From a virus, in IMG/VR virus record IMGVR_UViG_3300022562_001216, positions 1-54,743 of that record: a stretch of 54,743 bases of DNA. The stretch is one strand, 5' to 3'. Of this stretch, positions 26,232-33,243 are shown piece after piece. The translations under genes were made by a program, and so were the position numbers. Each line of letters starts with the position of its first letter. Positions within the stretch are counted from its first letter, which is position 1. Under the pieces are notes generated by a model that was not told the origin of the DNA, did not search any database, and worked only from the letters and a program-made list of their open reading frames with translations.

Positions 26232-26260
26232 ATGATGCAAAAAACCGCATTGTGAGTCAA
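26232..26260 (-). promoter_or_regulatory. Sigma70-like promoter of the small RNA
   Basis: TTGACT (26260-26255), 17-bp spacer, CATCAT (26237-26232). The predicted start near 26225 coincides with the first base of the closing helix of the RNA. It lies just after the stop of the RHH gene. Confidence 0.65.
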
Positions 26261-26266
26261 GCGTGT

Positions 26267-26512
26267 TCATTCCGTCATTTCAAACATGGCTTTGGTCGCT
26301 TTGCGGGTAAATTGTTTGTCTGTGTAGATGATCGAACACATGCCCCGGATCAAGCGCGAGCGGGTAATGCGTTTTTCCGGGTGCTTCTGGCGCAGTTCAT
26401 TGATGACCAAATCCAATTGATCTTCTTGAAAAGTCGTCAGTCGGATGGTGGTGGGATTGACCGTTTCGCTGCGGTTCTCGTTCGACAGTGTAATGGATCT
26501 TGGTTTACGCAT
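26267..26512 (-). CDS. parB: RHH centromere-binding partner of ParA, 81 aa
   Basis: After a basic, disordered N-terminus comes a ribbon-helix-helix: strand NPTTIRLTTFQ, helix EDQLDLVINELRQ, helix ITRSRLIRGMCSIIY. It overlaps the parA stop by 8 bp. Small RHH proteins encoded after parA are the centromere-binding and repressor components of type Ib partition. The symbol marks the role; it is not homologous to large ParB. The 11-bp repeats in the parA promoter are its likely sites. Confidence 0.75.
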   Translation of the reverse strand: MRKPRSITLSNENRSETVNPTTIRLTTFQEDQLDLVINELRQKHPEKRITRSRLIRGMCSIIYTDKQFTRKATKAMFEMTE

Positions 26513-27317
26513 GGTTGACTCCCAATAATTCTTGTGTGAGTGCCCAATAATCGGTTTTGGCTTTGCTTTTGGTGTGCCGAATCACCGGGCGGCGTTCTTT
26601 GCTGGCCTTGCGATACAGCTCACTGGTGCGAATTTCGGTACTGGCCACGGGGTAGTCGTAGCTTTTGATGAGGGCGTCAACAGCATGGTACATGGTTTTG
26701 TGAGCACGGTTGACTTTGGTTTTGACCAGCATGAACGGCACCTCTTCGCCGCGCCGCACCTCCCACACCACTTGCAAAAAGTCCTCGATGCCTTTAACGG
26801 CTCGTACGCACATATCAATTGGAATGATCACTTGATCAGCGACGTAGAGCGCGGTTTCTACGGTCAGATCGATGGCTGGGGGCAAGTCGATCAAGATGAA
26901 CTCAAAGCCCGGTTTTAGTCCCTTGAGGGCATCGGCCAGGATTAAATCCCGGTGCCGAAAGCGCATGGCATTGCGGGCCATGGATGACAGCGCCAGATCC
27001 GCGGGCATGATGGACAGGTTCTCAATCGGTTGGTCGCCGTCCAGGGCCGAGTAAATCAGGCTGTTAATGTCGGTTTTGGGATTCTCAAACAGATCCGTTG
27101 TAGTGCGTTCTTGATTGAAATCCTGAATCTCCCCCTGTTCGTTGACGGCCAAGCCACCGCGGCCTAAGTCGTTGGAAAGATTGCATTGGTGGTCAAACTC
27201 AATCATCAAAGTGTTGTGACCCATTTGCGCCAAACAGCAGCCGATGCTCAGGCATGTGGTGGTCTTGCCGACGCCTCCTTTGCAATTTGCGAATACTAAA
27301 GTGTAGGGCTTAGGCAT
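26505..27317 (-). CDS. parA: ParA partition ATPase, 270 aa
   Basis: Deviant Walker A motif CKGGVGKTTT at residues 11-20, a Walker A' segment IEFDHQCNLS, and Walker B FILIDLPPAIDL. No N-terminal HTH, so it is the short type Ib class. It segregates plasmid copies on the nucleoid. ATG27317 is used; the longer frame to 27401 runs through the repeat-containing promoter. The downstream gene is its RHH partner. Confidence 0.9.
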   Translation of the reverse strand: MPKPYTLVFANCKGGVGKTTTCLSIGCCLAQMGHNTLMIEFDHQCNLSNDLGRGGLAVNEQGEIQDFNQERTTTDLFENPKTDINSLIYSALDGDQPIENLSIMPADLALSSMARNAMRFRHRDLILADALKGLKPGFEFILIDLPPAIDLTVETALYVADQVIIPIDMCVRAVKGIEDFLQVVWEVRRGEEVPFMLVKTKVNRAHKTMYHAVDALIKSYDYPVASTEIRTSELYRKASKERRPVIRHTKSKAKTDYWALTQELLGVNHA

Positions 27318-27364
27318 ACAAACGTAGTCCCTATGTATGTGAATGTGACTACAAATGTATATCA
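27313..27364. repeat. 11-bp repeat array in the parA promoter
   Basis: Consecutive 11-mers GGCATACAAAC, GTAGTCCCTAT (inverted), GTATGTGAATG, TGACTACAAAT and GTATATCAAAA. Probable operator/centromere for the RHH partner, placed across the parA start and leader. Confidence 0.65.
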
Positions 27365-27399
27365 AAAAAAGAAGGGAAGCGAGCCCCATTGCGGGGCTC
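27364..27399 (-). terminator. Terminator of the toxin-antitoxin operon
   Basis: GAGCCCC (27381-27387), loop ATTGC, GGGGCTC (27393-27399), followed on the minus strand by CGCTTCCCTTC and seven Ts. The T-run is 10 nt from the stem, so efficiency may be moderate and some read-through into parA is possible. Confidence 0.6.
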
Positions 27400-27404
27400 A
27401 CGGT

Positions 27405-27734
27405 TTACAGGCAGAATAGGTCGAGCAGGACACCGCTAATCTGCGGGTGGTGTTTTGCATCTAGCATTCCGAACGGACGGAGCAGTCTGGTTTGGTCGAG
27501 GGTGCGCAGTTGATCAAGGGCCACTTCACCGACTTGGCCTTTGTGATCTACCACCACTCGGCTAGACCAGTTTCGTAGTGTGCGAGTCATCGGGGCAACG
27601 ATAACTGTACGCACGCGGCGGTTGAGCACGTCTGGTGATAGCACTACCACCGGACGCTGCCCGGCCACTTCCGCCCCCTGGGTGGGGCTCAATTGCACCC
27701 ACCACACTGAAAAACGATGTATTACCACGTCCAT
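27405..27734 (-). CDS. MazF/PemK-type toxin, 109 aa
   Basis: MazF-fold signature: WWVQLSPTQGAEVAGQRPVV, VRTVIVAPMT, a GEVALDQLRTLD segment. Such toxins are mRNA interferases that stop growth when the antitoxin is lost, which stabilises a plasmid. Its start lies inside the antitoxin gene (13-bp overlap), the usual coupled order. Confidence 0.9.
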   Translation of the reverse strand: MDVVIHRFSVWWVQLSPTQGAEVAGQRPVVVLSPDVLNRRVRTVIVAPMTRTLRNWSSRVVVDHKGQVGEVALDQLRTLDQTRLLRPFGMLDAKHHPQISGVLLDLFCL

Positions 27735-27958
27735 TCCTCCTCATCCCACTGAGTGGGTTCGTCGTCTAACAGCATTTCATGGTCATCCAAGCCACCGGCA
27801 AACGCTTCGGGTTTGTCCCAGTCGTGCCGGGGGTGTCTGACCACGCGCTTGATTTCCACTTCAATCTCATCACCGCTGTGGGCGTCAAGTTCGGCCAAGA
27901 TTGCAGCGGGGTAGACATTGCCTACGCTGTTGCCGATTTTGCGCAGTTTTACGATCAT
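27722..27958 (-). CDS. MazE-type antitoxin (AbrB fold), 78 aa
   Basis: N-terminal swapped-hairpin AbrB domain (VKLRKIGNSVGNVYPAAIL) and an acidic C-terminal tail (DDEPTQWDEEEW) that would block the toxin. It should repress its own promoter through the palindrome at 28089-28107. The start overlaps the stop of a 35-aa membrane peptide. Confidence 0.85.
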   Translation of the reverse strand: MIVKLRKIGNSVGNVYPAAILAELDAHSGDEIEVEIKRVVRHPRHDWDKPEAFAGGLDDHEMLLDDEPTQWDEEEWTW

Positions 27959-28062
27959 CGTTGTTCTCCTATCAGGTTTTGAATTAATGGGCTGTTGTCA
28001 GCGGCGATATACACCACGGGCAACATAAAAATAACCAATACAATCCAAAGATATTTAGCCAT
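27955..28062 (-). CDS. 35-aa membrane peptide coupled to the antitoxin
   Basis: AAGGGGAAAT precedes ATG28062. The product starts MAKYLWIVLVIFMLPVVYIA, a single membrane or signal segment, followed by a short polar tail ending GEQR. Its TGA overlaps the antitoxin ATG (ATGA). It could be a small membrane toxin, an accessory, or a leader peptide that couples translation. Too short for usual gene calling. Confidence 0.55.
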   Translation of the reverse strand: MAKYLWIVLVIFMLPVVYIAADNSPLIQNLIGEQR

Positions 28063-28088
28063 ATTTCCCCTTTTTTGTTGCGTTGAAT

Positions 28089-28126
28089 GTAATAACAATG
28101 TTATTACTTTAATGCTTGTCAGTCAA
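28089..28126 (-). promoter_or_regulatory. Promoter and palindromic operator of the toxin-antitoxin operon
   Basis: Minus strand TTGACT (28126-28121), 17 bp, TAACAT (28103-28098). The palindrome with arms GTAATAAC and GTTATTAC (28089-28107) covers the -10 box, as expected for MazE/MazEF autorepression. Confidence 0.65.
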
Positions 28127-28134
28127 TCGATAGT

Positions 28135-28175
28135 TTGACATACTGATCGCATACAAACGTATTCTGTTTGTATTC
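28135..28175 (+). promoter_or_regulatory. Plus-strand promoter with 11-bp repeat units
   Basis: TTGACA at 28135-28140 is a perfect -35 box; the best -10 (TATTCT, 28160) is 19 bp away. CGCATACAAAC (28148-28158) and its inverted form TGTTTGTATTC (28165-28175) overlap the promoter, so the genes from 28212 are probably repressed by the same RHH protein. Confidence 0.5.
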
Positions 28176-28211
28176 GGAAATGAGTCTATCAGTCAGGTAT
28201 TAGGGGGTTAT

Positions 28212-28475
28212 ATGCAAATCGGTGAAATACACATTCTCACAGTAAAACAGCACTACAAGAACGTGCGCTTTGATGTTGATTTTAAAGCGCGTGAGCATTC
28301 AAACAGCATGACGCTGGAAGATCTGGTGGTTAAGCTGCGAGAGTACGACCGGCAGCGCGAGGCGATCAATGTCTGGTCAGCGGGTGAATTGATCGCGGTG
28401 AAAGCAAGCTGGATAGACAGTGAGGCTGTCAATGTCTGGTCAGAGGGTGAATTGATTGCCACAACGGAGTATTAG
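28212..28475 (+). CDS. Hypothetical protein with internal duplication, 87 aa
   Basis: The segment INVWSAGELIA is followed 20 residues later by VNVWSEGELIA; the DNA of the two copies is also nearly identical, 60 bp apart, so the duplication is recent. N-terminus is beta-rich. No family recognised. First gene of a small plus-strand operon. Confidence 0.55.
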   Translation: MQIGEIHILTVKQHYKNVRFDVDFKAREHSNSMTLEDLVVKLREYDRQREAINVWSAGELIAVKASWIDSEAVNVWSEGELIATTEY

Positions 28476-28667
28476 ATGATTGACCAAGACGACAACGTTT
28501 ACGCTTACGATATGACGCTGGAGCAAATCATGGAATGCCTGGACCGGGGTGATCTGGTCAACCTGGCCAACAAGTCGCAGGCGCTGGGCTTGCTCCACTA
28601 CATGCTCGACAACGACATTGACCCGATGGAGTACCGAGAGGAGGGATTGGCCATTTGGAAGGCTTAA
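28476..28667 (+). CDS. Small acidic protein, 63 aa
   Basis: ATG directly follows the previous stop (TAGATG). Helical and acidic (DMTLEQIMECLDRGDLV). No known family recognised. Confidence 0.5.
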   Translation: MIDQDDNVYAYDMTLEQIMECLDRGDLVNLANKSQALGLLHYMLDNDIDPMEYREEGLAIWKA

Positions 28668-28915
28668 ACTACATCGCAGCGGCCAGCCTAGCCTTGAATA
28701 TCGGGCTAGGGCTGGCCTATCACTTCACGGTCAAGCTGTGGCAAATCCGGGCACGGGTCAACGAGGACGCCGCCAACGTGATCATGGCGGCGACTAAAAA
28801 GCACTGCACACCGGAACAGGTGGTGCTGATTCTTCAAGACGCCGGTAATGAGCTGGAAATACTCAAGGCCATCCGGGTGGCCGAATTCGATCATAAAAAA
28901 CGCGCTCAGGAGTAA
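28655..28915 (+). CDS. Small membrane protein, 86 aa
   Basis: TTG start inside the previous gene, with GAGGAGG 11 bases upstream. One N-terminal membrane segment (YIAAASLALNIGLGLAYHF) and a charged helical tail. An inverted repeat GCGC...GCGC spans its stop and may end the transcript. No family recognised. Confidence 0.45.
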   Translation: MEGLNYIAAASLALNIGLGLAYHFTVKLWQIRARVNEDAANVIMAATKKHCTPEQVVLILQDAGNELEILKAIRVAEFDHKKRAQE

Positions 28916-28951
28916 TCCCCTGGCGCGTTCCTGCCGATCCTGTGCATAGTT

Positions 28952-29110
28952 TTAATTCCTTAGTTGAACGACGTTTGCAGTTTCCTCATTTTGACGTGTT
29001 GAACGACGCTGTTCACGGCTTGCGGTCCAGATTGTGATCTGGAAGATGACAAGATGCAAAACAGTGTGGACACCTGCATACGTCAGAACATAGTCGATGA
29101 TGGAGTACAT
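28952..29110 (-). CDS. Small membrane protein, 52 aa
   Basis: GAGGAGGGG precedes ATG29110, which is much better than the upstream start at 29272. A membrane segment (VLHLVIFQITIWTA) is followed by a basic, polar tail (SREQRRSTRQNEE). A small inner-membrane protein of unknown role, convergent to the 28212 operon. Confidence 0.5.
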   Translation of the reverse strand: MYSIIDYVLTYAGVHTVLHLVIFQITIWTASREQRRSTRQNEETANVVQLRN

Positions 29111-29443
29111 ACTACCCCTCCTCAGTTCTGGGCTGTCAGGTTTGCTTTTTTTTGTGTTAGGGGTTGAGTCCCCTATGTAAAGTAGATCACAAAATAACCA
29201 ATCATGATATGAAAAATTGCCATTATCACATAACTTTACAAATGTATGTGACTTGTTACGCATTCGGCGCAATCTATTGATTTCAAAACTTGCGGCTTAG
29301 CATTTAATTGTACTTTGTTTTTAAAACGGGTTTTGATATCGTTTTCCCTTCACTAACGTCCTTAGTCGCTGCCATTGCAAAAACACCCGTTTTTGAGACA
29401 GATAGATAGCGTGTTTAGTCAGGGGCACAACTAAGGACTGTGT
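29111..29443. other. Intergenic region between divergent genes
   Basis: 333 bp, AT-rich, without a convincing ORF. Holds a hairpin TAGGGG/CCCCTA near 29159-29176 and TACAA-type sequence near 29236-29250 (TTTACAAATGTATGTGAC) resembling the 11-bp repeats. The recombinase may use a resolution site here, but no clear paired half-sites were recognised. Confidence 0.4.
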
Positions 29444-29926
29444 ATGGCAATCACGCTTTACAAAGCACGGGGGCGATTCGTTGGCTATCGCGTTGTACGC
29501 AAAGCACACAACAAAATGCACCAGCTCTATTTCACTCTGTCCACCTACGGCACCAAGGCACAGGCACACAAGGCGGCCAAGCAAGCGGATAAGTTGTTGG
29601 CCAAGGCCTACCCGTACAAAAAACTGGTGCGGGACAACGGGCGCTTGTTCGGTTTGAGTCTGTACGAGCGCTGGCACGATGACACCGGCTTTTTAGAGCA
29701 GGGCATGAGATTGACGATCACCCAAGACTACGATCTGAAGTTTAACAAAACGTGGACTTTTGGGGCTCATGACTGGGAAAGCGCCTATGCAGAAGCGGTG
29801 GAGCATATCATGCACTACCGCAAACTGAAGCCCTGCGCCAAATTAACCAAGCTATTTGCAGAGGCTAAGGCCTTTTATAATCCTGGCCGCAAGGCCAATT
29901 TTAGACAGAGACGGAGACGCACATGA
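29444..29926 (+). CDS. Putative AP2/arm-type DNA-binding protein, 160 aa
   Basis: The N-terminus (YKARGRFVGYRVVRKAHNK, then TLSTYGTKAQAHKAAKQAD) resembles the three-strand arm-binding or AP2-like domains at the N-termini of phage integrases, but no recombinase domain follows. The tail is very basic (RQRRRRT). Overlaps the serine recombinase gene by 4 bp, suggesting a DNA-binding accessory to it. Confidence 0.5.
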   Translation: MAITLYKARGRFVGYRVVRKAHNKMHQLYFTLSTYGTKAQAHKAAKQADKLLAKAYPYKKLVRDNGRLFGLSLYERWHDDTGFLEQGMRLTITQDYDLKFNKTWTFGAHDWESAYAEAVEHIMHYRKLKPCAKLTKLFAEAKAFYNPGRKANFRQRRRRT

Positions 29927-30531
29927 AGATTGGCTATGCACGGGTATCCACCGCAGATCAGAACCTGGATCTGCAATTGGATGCACTGACGGGCGCGGGG
30001 GTGCCTGCAAATTACATCTACAGCGACCACGCCAGCGGTGCCTCGACGGCAAGGCCGGGGCTGGAGCAGTGTTTGCGGGCTCTGCGCGAAGGCGATTGTT
30101 TGGTGGTGTGGAAGCTGGACCGGCTCGGTCGCAGTTTAAAAGACCTGGTGGGGCTGGTGGAAACCTTGCGCGAGCGGGGGGTGGGCTTTCAAGTGCTGAC
30201 CGGGGCGGGCATGATCGACACCACCACGCCTGCGGGCCGCATGATGTACGGCTTCTTTGCTGTGATGGCCGAGTATGAGCGGGAGCTGATCCGCGAGCGT
30301 ACCCTAGCGGGCCTCAAAGCGGCTCGTGCCCGTGGCAGAAAAGGCGGTAGGCCGAGAGCACTCACTAAGCACCAGGTGTCTTACCTGCGCCATGCCATGG
30401 GTGATCCGGCCACCGATGTGGCCATGCTGCTGAAAGAAATGAATCTGTCGCGGGCCAGCCTGTACCGCTACGTCAGCCCTTCCGGGGAGCTGCGGGAAAT
30501 GGGCAAGCGCGTAATGGGGGTGGACTCATGA
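29923..30531 (+). CDS. Serine recombinase (resolvase/invertase), 202 aa
   Basis: Catalytic Ser in YARVSTADQN at residues 5-14, a WKLDRLGRS segment, YGFFAVMAEYERELI before the long helix, and a C-terminal helix-turn-helix (LSRASLYRYV). Size matches Tn3-type resolvases and Hin/Gin invertases. Likely resolves plasmid multimers; inversion of tail genes is less likely since no inverted fibre cassettes are seen. Confidence 0.9.
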   Translation: MKIGYARVSTADQNLDLQLDALTGAGVPANYIYSDHASGASTARPGLEQCLRALREGDCLVVWKLDRLGRSLKDLVGLVETLRERGVGFQVLTGAGMIDTTTPAGRMMYGFFAVMAEYERELIRERTLAGLKAARARGRKGGRPRALTKHQVSYLRHAMGDPATDVAMLLKEMNLSRASLYRYVSPSGELREMGKRVMGVDS

Positions 30532-31088
30532 TCTTGTACAGTGATCCGGTGATCATTCGCGGTGATCGAAGCGCCAACTATCAAGAAAAGTGCGAAGAAA
30601 TCATTGATTTCTATAACATGGCGGGCAATTACCCGGAAGAACTCAACTTACGCAAGCCTGAGAGCACCTGTATTATTGCCGTGCCGGGGGTGCCGGGCGG
30701 GATGCTGTTGGACCATCACAGCCAAGAGGGCTTCTGGCGCATCATGTTTGCGGCGTTCCCCACTGAATATCAGGGTCGCGGGTTGTTGCGGCGTTCGCTG
30801 CAAATGGCGGAAGACAACGGCATTAACATTGCTGTGGTGGAGCGTGCCATGCTGGGCACACGCAACACGGACCCGATCTGGAAGCATTTCGGTTTCGTCC
30901 ATGAAACCATGGTGGGGTTGTGTCCCTGTTTAGCCAAGGATGAGGTCATGCGCTACTCTAAACACACAGAAGGTCTCGATTTAGATTATGTGCTGGAAGC
31001 GCTGCGTGCGGATGGCCGTCATGAGGCTGCGGAGGCATTGGAAGACAATTTTAAAAGGGCCATCGACGATGCAGAGCGAGATCAGTGA
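30528..31088 (+). CDS. GNAT-type acetyltransferase-like protein, 186 aa
   Basis: The acetyl-CoA binding pattern YQGRGLLRR and a later WKHFGFVHET fit the GNAT fold; motif A is otherwise weak. Overlaps the recombinase stop by 4 bp. Could modify a host or phage protein; the substrate is unknown. Confidence 0.55.
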   Translation: MILYSDPVIIRGDRSANYQEKCEEIIDFYNMAGNYPEELNLRKPESTCIIAVPGVPGGMLLDHHSQEGFWRIMFAAFPTEYQGRGLLRRSLQMAEDNGINIAVVERAMLGTRNTDPIWKHFGFVHETMVGLCPCLAKDEVMRYSKHTEGLDLDYVLEALRADGRHEAAEALEDNFKRAIDDAERDQ

Positions 31089-31380
31089 AGAAATCCCCCA
31101 GGTATTCAGTAGCGTGCATCAGCGGGCGCTGTGTTTCATTGCCGAAGGTGCGGGCAAGATCACCCGCAAACGCTTCATCGACTCAACGTTTGATGAGGTA
31201 CTGCTGGACGATTTGCGGGTAATGGGGTTGATTGTGATGGTGGAGGACAAGCCGCTCATCACTGACGCCGGGCTGGAGTTCAATTTGTCCGACAGCCAAC
31301 GCTCCAAAGCCATTTGGGCCAGAACGAAGGCCATGTTGGCGGAGGCTCGCCACATTCCATTTGTGCCTGACACACATTAG
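31069..31380 (+). CDS. Hypothetical protein, possible winged helix, 103 aa
   Basis: ATG31069 overlaps the preceding gene by 20 bp; the longer frame to 30988 is a shadow of it. Contains VHQRALCFIAEGAGKITRK and DLRVMGLIVMVEDKPLIT, a wing-like pattern. Last gene before the terminator at 31437. Confidence 0.55.
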   Translation: MQSEISEEIPQVFSSVHQRALCFIAEGAGKITRKRFIDSTFDEVLLDDLRVMGLIVMVEDKPLITDAGLEFNLSDSQRSKAIWARTKAMLAEARHIPFVPDTH

Positions 31381-31436
31381 GCTATAGTTAGCAAGCCATT
31401 TAGAGCCAATCTATGGTGTTTCAGCTAGGTCTCTCT

Positions 31437-31458
31437 AAGCCCCTTCGGGGGCTTTTTT
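31437..31458 (+). terminator. Rho-independent terminator
   Basis: AAGCCCC, loop TTCG, GGGGCTT then Ts. Ends the recombinase-acetyltransferase operon and separates it from the convergent gene at 31457. Confidence 0.85.
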
Positions 31459-32095
31459 AATGCAATGCGTCTTTGTATCCCCTTTTCATCTTGTCGTGAT
31501 CTTTGCTGTACAGCTTTTTAACCCGGCTCAGGTACTGAAAAGCGTCACGGGCATGAAACTTTTGCTTTTCCGTCAGCCGTTCGCCGCACAAAAACCCGGC
31601 CACCGACAGATAAGCGGTGTTTTCCGGCGTGGGGGTGTCGGTCAGCTCCGCCAGTTTGCCCTCGTCGTTGCGGTGCATGGCGGCAGAGAGTACGCGCATC
31701 CCTTTGTTTTTAATCCAGCACAAACACATCAGATGCTCTTGGCGTGCGGGATCTTGCGACGGTATGGGCCGGTTATCCATGATTTCTTTCGCATCCTGCT
31801 CGGTGCGGGCATAGCGGGTGCTCATGAACATTTCACATATGAAATAGACCACATGGGCTTCTTTCATGTACGCAAACTGGCGTACCGCTATCAACGATTT
31901 GAGCTTAGATTCGTCGTCTTCAAAGTCGGCCACAATCACATGATGAGCCGAGCGCGTCACGACAATAAACAGCGGCGAGTGATAGCCGTCTTCCAAGCAG
32001 CGGCCCTTGGCGTAATCGAAAAACAGCCGGTGCTCCTCTTCATAAGGTTGGTAATCGGTGTGGCTCAGGGTCGTGAAATCGTAATCGTCTAACAT
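31457..32095 (-). CDS. Hypothetical protein, 212 aa
   Basis: AAAGGA ribosome site before ATG32095. Has a beta-rich central part (SPLFIVVTRSAHHVIVADFE) and several Cys (FICEMFMS, MCLCWIKN). No family recognised. It is divergent from the late block B element, so its promoter overlaps or abuts that control site. Confidence 0.6.
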   Translation of the reverse strand: MLDDYDFTTLSHTDYQPYEEEHRLFFDYAKGRCLEDGYHSPLFIVVTRSAHHVIVADFEDDESKLKSLIAVRQFAYMKEAHVVYFICEMFMSTRYARTEQDAKEIMDNRPIPSQDPARQEHLMCLCWIKNKGMRVLSAAMHRNDEGKLAELTDTPTPENTAYLSVAGFLCGERLTEKQKFHARDAFQYLSRVKKLYSKDHDKMKRGYKDALH

Positions 32096-32107
32096 GGTCG
32101 TCCTTTT

Positions 32108-32151
32108 AAGGGGGTGGGGGGGGTGCCGGTTTTACACTTGTAAGATTTTTT
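32108..32151 (+). promoter_or_regulatory. Late control element, copy B
   Basis: Same element as at 20083-20126: AAGGGGGT, eight Gs, then TTTTACACTTGTAAGA containing the inverted repeat TTACA/TGTAA, then a T-run. It precedes the scaffold gene by about 100 bp. Confidence 0.65.
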
Positions 32152-32255
32152 AAACTGGTTCTAGGCTTAGTTCTGCTGATCATACATGGCCCCGCAAGGG
32201 ATACCAAAAAAACACACCGCGGATACCCCGTAAGGCCCGCAAATAAGGTGGACAC

Positions 32256-33197
32256 ATGACAAACAGCACTACAGCGTTAGACGAAGCAGCCGAATTTGAC
32301 GCGGGTTGGGGCGACGGTCCCGACCACGATGATTTGTCTGCGGATGACAACGCGACCCACGCTGACGATGTAGACGAGACTCCAACCCCAGTCGCGAAAC
32401 GGGACGCCGCGCCGCAGCCGGACAGTGGAGCCAACGATAGATCGTTAGAGCAAGCCGATTTACAGCAACAATTGGAACAAGAACGCCAGCGCTACCGATC
32501 CGCTGAGGGTCGCTATGAAAAGTTTACTGACGACATCAACTCGATGCGCGAGACAATTCAGCGACTTGAGCAGCAACTGAGCCAGCCCAAGGATAGCCCG
32601 CCAGACGATGACGCGGCCCCTGGTGATGACGCAGAGGACGGTTCCGCCTACCGCAACCCTCAATTTGCAGAAGAGTTTGATGCTGAACTCGATGCGGAGA
32701 TGGCCCGACGCAGCCAACGTGCCAGGGATGATGCGATCAAACAGACTCAGGAAGCCATGAAACCGTTTCTTGAATCGTTTGAAAAAGCAGAAGCCGACCG
32801 TTTGCAGGCAGAGGAAGAAGCCAGAAAAGAGGCGTTCAAGGCGGAGGTGCGGGCTGAGTTTCCAGAGTTTGATGTATTAATGGCGAACGACAGCGTGGTG
32901 GATGAGCTGAGCACATACATTGACAGCCTGGAAAGCCCAGCGCTGCAACGTGCGTACTCGCTCGCGCTTGACTCAGGCACGCCAAAAGAGATTGCTGAAA
33001 TGCTCAATGCTTTCAAAACCGATACCAATTGGCAGGCACCGCAAGGTGAGTCAAGCGTACCTCGTCAGGAGTCGCGGCAACGCGATGACCGGGCACGTCG
33101 CGCTGCTGCCGCTGCTGCTGTTCCAAGCAGACGTTCTGCTCTACCTTCAGATTCTGCTGATAAAAGCGATTTTGACGCAGGTTGGGATCTCGACTGA
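32256..33197 (+). CDS. Scaffolding protein, 313 aa
   Basis: Acidic, low-complexity N-terminus, a coiled coil (LEQADLQQQLEQERQRY), a helical core, and a basic Ala/Arg region before an acidic end, directly upstream of the capsid gene. These are scaffold properties. The motif FDAGW occurs near both termini (EFDAGWG at 14-20, DFDAGWDLD at the end). Late block B starts here. Confidence 0.75.
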   Translation: MTNSTTALDEAAEFDAGWGDGPDHDDLSADDNATHADDVDETPTPVAKRDAAPQPDSGANDRSLEQADLQQQLEQERQRYRSAEGRYEKFTDDINSMRETIQRLEQQLSQPKDSPPDDDAAPGDDAEDGSAYRNPQFAEEFDAELDAEMARRSQRARDDAIKQTQEAMKPFLESFEKAEADRLQAEEEARKEAFKAEVRAEFPEFDVLMANDSVVDELSTYIDSLESPALQRAYSLALDSGTPKEIAEMLNAFKTDTNWQAPQGESSVPRQESRQRDDRARRAAAAAAVPSRRSALPSDSADKSDFDAGWDLD

Positions 33198-33243
33198 CCC
33201 GGTTGTCGTTGTTGCCGCACGTTTAACTAATTAAAGGTGCGAA

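Noticed and set aside
29444-29926. Tyrosine integrase
   Set aside because: Only an N-terminal arm-binding-like pattern is visible; no catalytic Arg-His-Arg-Tyr domain follows.
29923-30531. Tail-fibre inversion system
   Set aside because: The recombinase could be an invertase, but I saw no inverted duplicate fibre segments beside it, so multimer resolution is favoured.
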